In this document: positions 8,718-14,651 of the stretch, in pieces
How the letters are laid out: every line of letters begins with the position of its first letter
Position numbering within the stretch: position 1 is the first letter of the stretch
DNA from: Steroidobacteraceae bacterium
Lineage (GTDB): Bacteria > Pseudomonadota > Gammaproteobacteria > Steroidobacterales > Steroidobacteraceae
Direction of reading: 5' to 3'
Assembly (NCBI GenBank): GCA_013044085.1
Contig: JABEVI010000197.1
Location: 1 to 15,636 of the forward strand
DNA: 15,636 nt
Program-made: the position numbers and the translations under genes
The notes under the pieces: generated by a model
What the model saw: only the letters and a program-made list of their open reading frames with translations
Told to the model about the DNA's origin: nothing
Databases searched by the model: none

Positions 8718-9344
8718 TCAATACTCGATGCCGGCTTGTGCGCGAATCCTCTGCAGCTTCAACGGATGCTTGACGAGGCTCATCTCCGTCACCAGATCCG
8801 CGCGTTCGATCAGCTCGTCCGGTGCATTGCGTCCCGTGAGCACCACGTGGGTCATGGGCGGTCGCTGATCGATGCCGCTCAGCACCTGCGCGATGGATAA
8901 ATAGCCCTTCTTCAACGCGATGTTGATCTCATCCAACAAGACGAGCCGAAACTCGGCGTCCGCGAGATAGCGCACGGCGACCTCCCACCCGGCTTGTGCC
9001 ATCCGCGTGTCACGGGCCTTGTCCCGGGTTTCCCAGGTGAACCCCTCGCCCGTTGCGTGAAATTGCAGCTGGCTTCCCCAAGGCTCGAACGCCTTCTTTT
9101 CCGCCGGTTCCCAGGCTCCCTTGATGAATTGCACGATGGCCACGCGATACCCGTGACCCAGACTGCGCAACACCATGCCCAAAGCGGCGGTCGTCTTGCC
9201 CTTGCCCGCCCCCGTGTGGACGATCACGAGTCCACGATCGGTGACGGTTTGCGCGATGCGGCGATCCTGTATGACTTTTCGCCGCTGCATCCGCTCCGCA
9301 TAGCCGTCGAGGTCGCCGCCGGTGGGTTCGTCGATTTTCGTCAT
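8718..9344 (-). CDS. cobO: Cob(I)yrinic acid a,c-diamide adenosyltransferase (CobO/CobA/BtuR)
   Basis: The enzyme transfers the 5'-deoxyadenosyl group of ATP to cob(I)alamin-type corrinoids, forming the Co-C bond. The 208-residue product has a family P-loop GAGKGKTT (45-52), then VQFIKGAW (71-78). A Walker B-like LVLLDEIN spans 134-141 and TGRNAPDELIERADLVTEM spans 170-188. The end HPLKLQRIRAQAGIEY is a typical CobO tail. Length is close to the family's 200-214. The frame stays open upstream through the riboswitch, but the ATG at 9344 puts the conserved AERMQRRK at the expected place, and AAGG (9357-9354) lies nine bases upstream. It is the first gene of the minus-strand operon, 132 bases after the aptamer, so it is the direct target of that riboswitch. 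Confidence 0.95.
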   Translation of the reverse strand: MTKIDEPTGGDLDGYAERMQRRKVIQDRRIAQTVTDRGLVIVHTGAGKGKTTAALGMVLRSLGHGYRVAIVQFIKGAWEPAEKKAFEPWGSQLQFHATGEGFTWETRDKARDTRMAQAGWEVAVRYLADAEFRLVLLDEINIALKKGYLSIAQVLSGIDQRPPMTHVVLTGRNAPDELIERADLVTEMSLVKHPLKLQRIRAQAGIEY

Positions 9345-9353
9345 GATCGCTGG

Positions 9354-9357
9354 CCTT
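9354..9357 (-). promoter_or_regulatory. Ribosome binding site of cobO
   Basis: AAGG (in ATCAAGGCC on the minus strand) ends nine bases before the ATG at 9344. This is the only Shine-Dalgarno-like run near the start. It supports that ATG over longer readings of the same frame that would run into the riboswitch. Confidence 0.5.
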
Positions 9358-9370
9358 GATGCACACATCG

Positions 9371-9476
9371 GGCGTAATAACGCCTTCGCTTGCGGGCCCA
9401 CGATGGGCGGTACGAAAAGCACCGCCGGGTTTTCGGCACATAGCCCCATTCGCCCACCGCGAAGGTATCCGCTAAT
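9371..9476 (-). promoter_or_regulatory. Candidate expression platform between minus-strand aptamer and cobO
   Basis: Reading on the minus strand, a 5-bp hairpin TTCGC-GGTGG-GCGAA (9463-9449) follows the aptamer by 13 bases. Its GCGGTGG segment can pair with the CCCCCGC of aptamer loop L5 with one mismatch, so it is a candidate L13 kissing hairpin. The run CCTTCGC (9465-9459), which includes most of its 5' arm, is also a perfect 7-base complement of GCGAAGG (9389-9383), giving two exclusive folds. A perfect small hairpin GGCGT-TATT-ACGCC (9384-9371) sits just before the cobO ribosome site. No hairpin with a T-run typical of an intrinsic terminator is evident. Control is therefore more likely translational, which is an inference. 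Confidence 0.4.
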
Positions 9477-9642
9477 CGCTGACAGGCCGGTCTCCGGACT
9501 CGCGCACGCGCATCGCCAAAACTCATGACGCGCTTCGCTTACCGTTGCGGGGGCAGCACCGGCATTGTGCGCGATGAACGCGCCCGCACCGGTTTCCCGT
9601 TTCACTCGCCAACTCGCAGGTTGGAACTGAGCACCTGACAGC
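9477..9642 (-). ncRNA. Cobalamin riboswitch, compact form, upstream of cobO
   Basis: On the minus strand the core AACGGGAAACCGGTG is followed by GCCGGTGCTGCCCCCGCAAC and GGTAAGCG. The B12 box AGTCCGGAGACCGGCCTG follows. These are the hallmark conserved segments of the cobalamin riboswitch in the correct order. The ends close as helix P1: GCTGTCAGG (9642-9634) pairs with CCTGTCAGC (9485-9477) with one mismatch. Between GTAAGCG and the B12 box only 34 bases remain. They form a simple 7-bp stem, GCGCGTC with GATGCGC (9533-9527 and 9514-9508), and there is no GCCACTG element. This resembles the smaller class II cobalamin riboswitches. It controls the minus-strand operon starting at cobO. Confidence 0.93.
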
Positions 9643-9649
9643 TCGGCCG

Positions 9650-9678
9650 AGGGTACGGCATAAAGGCGACCACAACAA
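9650..9678 (-). promoter_or_regulatory. Candidate sigma70-type promoter for the cobO operon
   Basis: On the minus strand TTGTTG (9678-9673), a 17-base spacer and TACCCT (9655-9650) match the -35 and -10 consensus at three of six positions each. Transcription would begin near 9643, exactly at the 5' edge of the compact riboswitch. Position and spacing are right, but the match is weak. Confidence 0.35.
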
Positions 9679-9715
9679 TAGCCGCCATTCCTGCCGCGCC
9701 GGCCGCAAGAGTCCA

Positions 9716-9744
9716 TTGACAAGCTCGCGGCGTACCGCTGTACT
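9716..9744 (+). promoter_or_regulatory. Sigma70-type promoter for the plus-strand cob operon
   Basis: A perfect -35 TTGACA (9716-9721), a 17-base spacer and a -10 TGTACT (9739-9744, four of six matching TATAAT) are present. The expected start site near 9751 is only about four bases before helix P1 of the plus-strand aptamer, as expected for a riboswitch leader. Confidence 0.65.
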
Positions 9745-9754
9745 GTACCGCGTG

Positions 9755-9954
9755 ATGGTCTCTCCCGGTAAGGGAGAGCTGATGAGGGAATGTGGTACGT
9801 GTCGAGCCCGATGCCGGGCGATGACGCTATTCCACGGCTGCCCCCGCAACTGTGAGCGGAGAGCGCGCGCCACAAGCCACTGATACCGGTCGAAACATCG
9901 ACGGGTCGGGAAGGCGGCGAGCTGCATTGACCCGCGAGCCAGGAGACCTGCCAT
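9755..9954 (+). ncRNA. Cobalamin riboswitch, full-length form, upstream of the DUF1636-cobG operon
   Basis: The conserved segments appear in order. Closing helix P1 is ATGG (9755-9758) with CCAT (9951-9954). The hairpin CTCTCCC-GGTAA-GGGAGAG comes next, then GAGGGAA. CGGCTGCCCCCGCAACTG and TGAGCGG follow at 9835-9859. The peripheral motif AAGCCACTG is at 9874-9882 and GGGAAGGC at 9908-9915. The B12 box AGCCAGGAGACCTGCC closes the aptamer at 9937-9952. Presence of GCCACTG and GGGAAGGC marks the large class I form, which usually binds adenosylcobalamin. It would repress the downstream corrin-ring genes when cofactor is plentiful. Confidence 0.96.
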
Positions 9955-9970
9955 CCGATTTGGTCGCGTG

Positions 9971-10073
9971 CCGGGCGGGGTGCCTCGGTAACGGTCGAGT
10001 CCGTCTCGACTGCGCGGGAATCGGCGTCAACCGAATTCCGCCGACCCCGCACCCCGGACAGTCTCGTGGGGGA
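9971..10073 (+). promoter_or_regulatory. Candidate translational expression platform of the plus-strand riboswitch
   Basis: Just after the aptamer, CCGGGCGGGGTGCCTCGG (9971-9988) can form a hairpin. Its loop region GCGGGG (9975-9980) is the complement of CCCCGC in aptamer loop L5, as expected for the L5-L13 kissing interaction. The overlapping run CGGGGTGC (9976-9983) is also an exact 8-base complement of GCACCCCG (10049-10056). In turn CCCC (10052-10055) can pair with the ribosome site GGGGGA (10068-10073) of the first gene. A further hairpin GTCGAG-TCCGT-CTCGAC (9994-10010) sits between. The three pairings exclude one another in a way that would link ligand binding to hiding of the ribosome site. 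This was folded by eye only. Confidence 0.45.
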
Positions 10074-10082
10074 ATTGCGCGG

Positions 10083-10481
10083 GTGACGATCATCGGGCCA
10101 CCGACCGGCCGTTCCACTATCTGGGTGTGCGTGACCTGCCGGACCGGCGCGGACCGGGCCGAAGAGCCGTGCGCCGGCCTCGCGCTGGCTGAGGCGACCG
10201 CATCCGCGGCCGCGGATGCAGCCGACGTCTTGGTCAAACGCGTGCGCTGCCTCGGCAATTGCGGACACGGAGCGAGCGCCGCGATCCGCGGTGACGACTC
10301 CTGGACCTATGTCTTCGGCAATCTCGAGTCAACGCGCGATGGGCCATCGCTGATCGCCGGGGCACGGCTGCTCGCGCAAGCCACCGATGGGATCATGCCG
10401 TGGCGTGGTCGGCCGGAGGCCTTGAAACGCGGCCTTATTGCACGAGTGCCGCCGCCCGGTTTCATCGAGGATGCCACGTGA
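10083..10481 (+). CDS. DUF1636 family thioredoxin-like [2Fe-2S] ferredoxin-type protein
   Basis: This is a small cytoplasmic protein of 132 residues with a cysteine pattern fit for one iron-sulfur cluster. It has C-x2-C at 16 and 19 (WVCVTC) and C-x3-C at 56 and 60 (RCLGNCGHG), plus Cys30. The C-terminal half (SWTYVFGNL at 73-81, GIMPWRGRPEALKRGLIARVPPP at 103-125) is characteristic of DUF1636. Proteins of this family are often found beside cobalamin genes. The GTG at 10083 was chosen because GGGGGA (10068-10073) lies nine bases upstream and no other start fits; the frame upstream runs into the riboswitch. Its stop overlaps the cobG start as GTGA. An electron-carrier role for the Fe-S enzyme CobG is an attractive inference, not an established fact. 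Confidence 0.88.
   Translation: MTIIGPPTGRSTIWVCVTCRTGADRAEEPCAGLALAEATASAAADAADVLVKRVRCLGNCGHGASAAIRGDDSWTYVFGNLESTRDGPSLIAGARLLAQATDGIMPWRGRPEALKRGLIARVPPPGFIEDAT
10467..10471 (+). promoter_or_regulatory. Ribosome binding site deciding the cobG start
   Basis: GAGGA ends six bases before the GTG at 10478. It lies within the last codons of the preceding gene and supports this start over an in-frame ATG at 10400 that would overlap that gene by 82 bases. Confidence 0.65.
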
Positions 10482-11806
10482 GCGAAATGCGGCGTGGCGC
10501 GTGTCCTGGAATCGCCGAGCCGATGTCCACGGGAGACGGCCTGCTCGCCCGTCTCGCGCCGACCGAACCGATCGGCATCGAGCGGTGGATTGCACTCTGC
10601 GCCGCCAGCGCGCGGCATGGAAACGGGATCATGGAAGTGACCCAGCGGGGCAGTCTGCAGGTGCGGGGGCTCTCGGAGGAAACGGCCGGTGCGTTTGCGC
10701 AAGCGCTCACCGATCTCGGGCTCGCGGCCGAGCTACGCCCGAGCATTCTGACGTCCCCGCTTCTCGGGTTGAGCACGCACGAGCGCACGGATGCACGTGG
10801 CTTTGCGGCGGCGCTGCGCGCGCGGTTCGCGCTTCATGACGTGGCGCGATCGCTGAGCCCCAAAGTGTCGGTGCTGATCGACGGGGGCGGCGCGCTGCAC
10901 TCGGATGCCCTCTCGGCCGACGTCCGGGTGCGGGTGGGCGACGGCGACCGGATGCACCTGGCGCTCGGCGGCGATACCGCTTCCGCGACCGGTCTGGGCT
11001 GGGTGGAGCCGGCACACGCGGTCGAGGCCGTCGTCAAGACCTTGGCCGGGCTTGCCGAACTCGGTCCGGTCGCCAGGGGACGGGATTTGGCGCGTCACGC
11101 CGCCTTCGGTTCGCTGCGCGCATCGCTCGCCGATTTGCTTCTCGAGGGACCGCCTCCCGAGCCGAGACAAGCCGCCGATCCGGTCGGCACGCACGCTTTG
11201 AAAGACGGACAGGTCGCGCGCGGCGTCTCACTCGCGTTCGGCTACGGGGACTCAACGACACTCGCGCGACTTGCGCAGGCCGCTGCACGCTGCGGCGCCG
11301 CCTCGATCCAGCCATCCCCGGGGCGGGCGATCCTGGCGGTCGGCTTGACCGCAAGCGCCACGGACGAGTTCGCCGACGCCGCCGCCGCCGCAGGCTTCAT
11401 CGTGAACCCCGAGGACGTGCGCCGGCAAGTCATCGCCTGTGCCGGCGCGCCAGCCTGCGGGTCCGCGACCCTCGAGACGCGACGGTTGGCCGCGCTGGTC
11501 GCGCGTACCGCCGGCTCGTTTCTCGACGGCTCGGTGAGCATCCATTTATCGGGTTGCAAAAAGGGCTGTGCGCATCCGGGCCCCGCCGCGCTGACCCTGG
11601 TCGGCGCCGACGGCCTCGTCGTGCGCGGTCGGGCCGGTGATAATCCGCACGGCAGGATTTCGGCCGAGAACTTCATTTCCGGCATGCAAAAACTGGGCGC
11701 GAGCCGCCGATCAACTGCCGTGCGCGAGCACAGCGCAGACACCATCGCACGAATCGGCGCAAAGGGCATGATCGAGGCCATGGGCGGAGAGGCCGCGCGT
11801 GACTGA
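10478..11806 (+). CDS. cobG: Precorrin-3B synthase CobG
   Basis: CobG is the oxygen-dependent monooxygenase that hydroxylates precorrin-3A and forms the gamma-lactone of precorrin-3B, preparing ring contraction. The 442-residue product belongs to the nitrite/sulfite reductase fold family. The early EVTQRGSLQVRG (53-64) matches the family half-domain. The four cysteines of the iron-sulfur site are present: C-x5-C at 321 and 327 (CAGAPACGSATLETR) and C-x3-C at 360 and 364 (LSGCKKGCAHPGPA). Length is near the Pseudomonas denitrificans enzyme (about 459). Because CobG needs molecular oxygen, it marks the aerobic route. The GTG overlaps the upstream stop by four bases, and the 3' end overlaps cobH by eight. 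An assimilatory sulfite or nitrite reductase is the only alternative and is excluded by context and length. Confidence 0.95.
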   Translation: MSEMRRGACPGIAEPMSTGDGLLARLAPTEPIGIERWIALCAASARHGNGIMEVTQRGSLQVRGLSEETAGAFAQALTDLGLAAELRPSILTSPLLGLSTHERTDARGFAAALRARFALHDVARSLSPKVSVLIDGGGALHSDALSADVRVRVGDGDRMHLALGGDTASATGLGWVEPAHAVEAVVKTLAGLAELGPVARGRDLARHAAFGSLRASLADLLLEGPPPEPRQAADPVGTHALKDGQVARGVSLAFGYGDSTTLARLAQAAARCGAASIQPSPGRAILAVGLTASATDEFADAAAAAGFIVNPEDVRRQVIACAGAPACGSATLETRRLAALVARTAGSFLDGSVSIHLSGCKKGCAHPGPAALTLVGADGLVVRGRAGDNPHGRISAENFISGMQKLGASRRSTAVREHSADTIARIGAKGMIEAMGGEAARD

Positions 11807-12431
11807 TCATCCCTATCTGCGCGACGGCCGCGCCATTTATGAGAACTCTTTTTCCATCATTCGGTCGGAAGCCGATCTATCCGGGTTCTCGGACGCCGAG
11901 GCGGACGTCGCGGTCAGAATGATTCATGCCTGCGGCCTGGTCGAGGTCGCGAAAGACATCGTGTTCGGGGCCGGGGTCGTGACGAGCGCGCGCGAAGCGC
12001 TGCGCGCCGGAGCGGCCATACTGTGCGATTCGGAAATGGTGAGCCACGGCGTGACACGTGAGCGCCTGCCGGCGGGCAATGCGGTGATTTGCACCCTTCG
12101 CGACCCGGGCGTGCCGGCGCTCGCGAAGAGACTGGGAACGACGCGCTCAGCCGCCGCGATGGAGCTATGGGCGGATCGACTAGCAGGCTCGGTGGTCGCG
12201 ATCGGCAACGCCCCGACCTCATTGTTTCGGTTGCTCGAGATGCTCGACGCCGGGGCGCCACGGCCGGCGGCGATCCTGGGGATACCCGTCGGCTTCGTCG
12301 GCGCCGCCGAATCGAAAGAGGCGCTCATCGCCAATCCTCGAGGAGTGCCGTTCATCGCGGTGCGCGGACGGGCCGGCGGCAGCGCCATGACCGCGGGGGC
12401 GATCAACGGCCTGGCGAGGGCTGGACTATGA
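11799..12431 (+). CDS. cobH: Precorrin-8X methylmutase CobH
   Basis: CobH moves the methyl group from C11 to C12 of precorrin-8X to give hydrogenobyrinate, the last ring-building step. The 210-residue product has exactly the family length. The catalytic histidine falls at His43 in MIHACGLVEVAKDIVF, the same position as in the Pseudomonas denitrificans enzyme. Other signatures are YLRDGRAIYENSF (6-18), AILCDSEMVSHGV, AIGNAPTSLFRLLEM and ILGIPVGFVGAAESKEAL. The start is GTG at 11799, eight bases inside the end of cobG. A strong ribosome site GGAGAGG (11786-11792) lies six bases upstream. Its stop forms ATGA with the start of cobI. Confidence 0.97.
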   Translation: MTDHPYLRDGRAIYENSFSIIRSEADLSGFSDAEADVAVRMIHACGLVEVAKDIVFGAGVVTSAREALRAGAAILCDSEMVSHGVTRERLPAGNAVICTLRDPGVPALAKRLGTTRSAAAMELWADRLAGSVVAIGNAPTSLFRLLEMLDAGAPRPAAILGIPVGFVGAAESKEALIANPRGVPFIAVRGRAGGSAMTAGAINGLARAGL

Positions 12432-13159
12432 ACACCAACGGCGAACTCATCGGCGTCGGCGTCGGGCCGGGCGATCCGGAGTTGTTGACCGTGAAAGCCG
12501 TGCGCGCCCTGCAAAGCGCGGACGTGGTGGCGCACTTCTGCAAGGACGGCAACGCGAGTCACGCGCGCGCAACTGCCGCGCAATTTTTTCGGCCGGGGTT
12601 GCTCGAACTTCCGCTTCCCTACCCGCTGACGACCGAAACACCCACCGCCGACCCAGCCTACCGATCGACGATCCAGGAATTCTTCGATGCCGCGGCGGAC
12701 ACGGTCGCCGGGCATCTCGCCGCCGGCAGGACGGTTGCTGTTCTGTCGGAAGGTGACCCGCTGTTTTACGGGTCGTACATGCATTTACACATACGCTTGA
12801 TGAAGCGCTTCCCCACACGGGTGATTCCCGGCGTCACCGGCATGTCGGGTTGTTGGTCGGCGGCCGGCCTGCCCATCACGCAGGGAGACGATGTGCTGAC
12901 GGTGCTGCCGGGCACCTTGGATGAGGCGGAACTCGTGCGCCGCTTCCGCCAAAGCGATCCGAGTGTCGTCATGAAGGTCGGCCGGAATTTATCGAAGGTG
13001 CGCCGCGCCTTGATCGCGGCGGACCGCCTTGGGGATGCGATCTATGTCGAGCGCGGCACGACGCCGCAGGAGCGATTCATGCCGCTCGCCGACAAAGACG
13101 ACGACTCGGCGCCATACTTCGCGATCATCCTGGTCGCGGGCCGATGGTGCAAGCCATGA
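12428..13159 (+). CDS. cobI: Precorrin-2 C20-methyltransferase CobI
   Basis: CobI is an S-adenosylmethionine-dependent enzyme that methylates C20 of precorrin-2 to give precorrin-3A, the branch point away from siroheme. The 243-residue product (family about 245) shows the tetrapyrrole methylase features. These are the N-terminal GVGVGPGDPELLTVKAVR (9-26), the internal VLSEGDPLFYGSYMHL (105-120) and VIPGVTGMSGCW (132-143). FYGSYMHL and the Ser-rich GMSGCWSAAGLP are typical of CobI/CbiL rather than the other ring methyltransferases. The ATG overlaps the cobH stop (ATGA), with GAGGG (12416-12420) seven bases upstream. The stop likewise forms ATGA with cobJ. Confidence 0.95.
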   Translation: MNTNGELIGVGVGPGDPELLTVKAVRALQSADVVAHFCKDGNASHARATAAQFFRPGLLELPLPYPLTTETPTADPAYRSTIQEFFDAAADTVAGHLAAGRTVAVLSEGDPLFYGSYMHLHIRLMKRFPTRVIPGVTGMSGCWSAAGLPITQGDDVLTVLPGTLDEAELVRRFRQSDPSVVMKVGRNLSKVRRALIAADRLGDAIYVERGTTPQERFMPLADKDDDSAPYFAIILVAGRWCKP

Positions 13160-13920
13160 CCGGGAAACTGACGGTGATCGGCCTCGGGCCCGGGAATGCC
13201 GATCAACTGACACGCGAAGCGGACGTCGCTCTGCAAACTGCCGACGTCATCTTCGGCTACCAGCCTTATATCGACCGGGTTCCTCTGCGCGCGGGCCAAC
13301 GCCGCGAGGCATCGGATAATCGGCAAGAAGTCGATCGGGCCTCCAGGGCCTTGTCAGAGGCCGCCCGCGGCGCCCATGCCGCAGTCGTATCCGGCGGCGA
13401 CCCCGGGGTTTTCGCCATGGCGGCGGCGGTTTGCGAAGCGCTCGAACACGGGCCGGCCGCATGGCGGGACCTGGAGCTGTCGATCGTCCCGGGCGTCACC
13501 AGCATGCTCGCCGTCGCCGCCCGCGTTGGGGCGCCGTTGGGTCACGATTTTTGCGCCATGTCGCTCTCGGATAACTTGAAACCCTGGTCCGTCATCGAGC
13601 GGCGTTTGCAAGCGGCCGCCGCCGCGGGCTTCGTCATGGCGCTCTACAACCCGATTTCGCGCGCCCGGCCATGGCAACTCGATCGGGCCTTCGAGACGCT
13701 GCGCGAGCATCTACCGGGTACCACGGTGGTTGTGTTCGGGCGGGCCGTCGGTCGCCCGGATGAACGCATTCAGCTCACCACCTTGGCGGCGGCCAAGGGG
13801 GCCGAGGCCGACATGGCGACCTGCATCATCGTCGGATCGACTGAGACACGCATCCTGACAAGACCCAATCAGCCCACCTTGGTTTACACGCCGCGATCTC
13901 TGGCAGCTGCGAGCGCATGA
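13156..13920 (+). CDS. cobJ: Precorrin-3B C17-methyltransferase CobJ
   Basis: CobJ methylates C17 of precorrin-3B and drives ring contraction to precorrin-4, using S-adenosylmethionine. The 254-residue product equals the Pseudomonas denitrificans length. Signatures are LTVIGLGPGNADQLTREA (5-22), VIFGYQPYID (31-40), VVSGGDPGVFAMA (77-89), VPGVTSMLAVAARVGAPLGHDF (111-132), and MALYNPISRARPWQL (161-175). The ATG at 13156 was preferred because it overlaps the cobI stop as ATGA like its neighbours and begins the conserved N-terminus. An ATG four codons earlier (13144) is possible, and neither has a clear ribosome site. The last 37 bases overlap the 3' end of the convergent cobK. Confidence 0.95.
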   Translation: MTGKLTVIGLGPGNADQLTREADVALQTADVIFGYQPYIDRVPLRAGQRREASDNRQEVDRASRALSEAARGAHAAVVSGGDPGVFAMAAAVCEALEHGPAAWRDLELSIVPGVTSMLAVAARVGAPLGHDFCAMSLSDNLKPWSVIERRLQAAAAAGFVMALYNPISRARPWQLDRAFETLREHLPGTTVVVFGRAVGRPDERIQLTTLAAAKGAEADMATCIIVGSTETRILTRPNQPTLVYTPRSLAAASA

Positions 13921-14651
13921 TCGAGCCACGCAATCGCCTCGCCGACCGTCGCCGCGCATTGCGCCGGCGGTCCGTGCGGCCGCCGCAGCAGCAACACCGG
14001 TATGCCGAGGCTGCGTGCGGCGGCGATCTTGCCGTAGGTGGCCGTGCCACCGCTGTTCTTGGCGACAACGATGTTGACGGCGTGCGCGAGCAGCAAGGCG
14101 CGATCATCGTGCTCGCTGAACGGGCCGCGTCCCCGGAGGTATCGCGCGTAGGGCACGGCGAGCGGCGGGTCGATGGGTTCGACGCTGCGAATGAGATATC
14201 GGTGCTGCGGAGCCCGGGAAAACGGCGCAATTTCCTGCCGGCCAAGCGCGAGAAACACGTTCTGCGGCTCGGTCCCGAGGTGCGATACCGCATCCTCGGC
14301 GCTCTGAACCTCGACCCATCGGTCGCCGGGTATCGGACGCCATGGCGGGCGCCGCAAGGCAAGCATCGGCGTGTCGGTCAGCGCGGCAGCGGCGACCGCG
14401 TGTGCGGAGATCTTCTGCGCATACGGATGCGTCGCATCGATCAATACACGGATCTGGTGCTCCCGCAGATGGCGCGCCAGCCCGTCGATCCCTCCGAATC
14501 CGCCGCTGCGTACCGGCACGGGCTGGGCCAAGGGAGCCGTCGTGCGGCCCGCGAGCGACAAGGTCGCGGCGACGTCATGGCGTCCCGCGAGACATTCAGC
14601 GAGCTGCCGGGCTTCCGTCGTCCCTCCGAGAATCAGGATATGTCGACTCAT
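13884..14651 (-). CDS. cobK: Precorrin-6A reductase CobK, antisense within the plus-strand cluster
   Basis: CobK reduces precorrin-6A to precorrin-6B with NADPH. The 255-residue product begins with a nucleotide-binding loop HILILGGTTEARQLAECL (4-21). DATHPYA follows at 72-78, and the diagnostic C-terminal AKNSGGTATYGKI contains Lys198. The frame is open much further upstream but only antisense to cobL, so the ATG at 14651 is the start. The gene is reversed between cobJ and cobL. Its 3' end overlaps cobJ by 37 bases, and its start codon overlaps that of cobL by two. Its promoter must lie inside cobL coding sequence, and no clear ribosome site is seen. Identity is secure; the arrangement is unusual. 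Confidence 0.95.
   Translation of the reverse strand: MSRHILILGGTTEARQLAECLAGRHDVAATLSLAGRTTAPLAQPVPVRSGGFGGIDGLARHLREHQIRVLIDATHPYAQKISAHAVAAAALTDTPMLALRRPPWRPIPGDRWVEVQSAEDAVSHLGTEPQNVFLALGRQEIAPFSRAPQHRYLIRSVEPIDPPLAVPYARYLRGRGPFSEHDDRALLLAHAVNIVVAKNSGGTATYGKIAAARSLGIPVLLLRRPHGPPAQCAATVGEAIAWLDHALAAARDRGV
14635..14638 (+). promoter_or_regulatory. Ribosome binding site deciding the cobL start
   Basis: AGGA lies 11 bases before the ATG at 14650, inside the first codons of the oppositely oriented cobK. It supports the 14650 start, although the spacing is rather long. Confidence 0.4.

Noticed and set aside
9415..9437. Possible intrinsic terminator upstream of cobO (GCCG-AAAACC-CGGC then GGTGCTTTT)
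   Set aside because: The stem is only four base pairs, and the T-run is four bases long and offset by five bases. It is too weak to call a terminator.
9345..9476. A small leader peptide or CbtB-type cobalt transporter peptide between the riboswitch and cobO
   Set aside because: The short frames here lack the CbtB histidine-rich end and any transmembrane stretch, and no ribosome site precedes them.
9345..10268. Long upstream extension of the cobO reading frame (to 516 codons)
   Set aside because: It would translate the whole riboswitch and the opposite operon's leader. The conserved CobO sequence begins only after the ATG at 9344.
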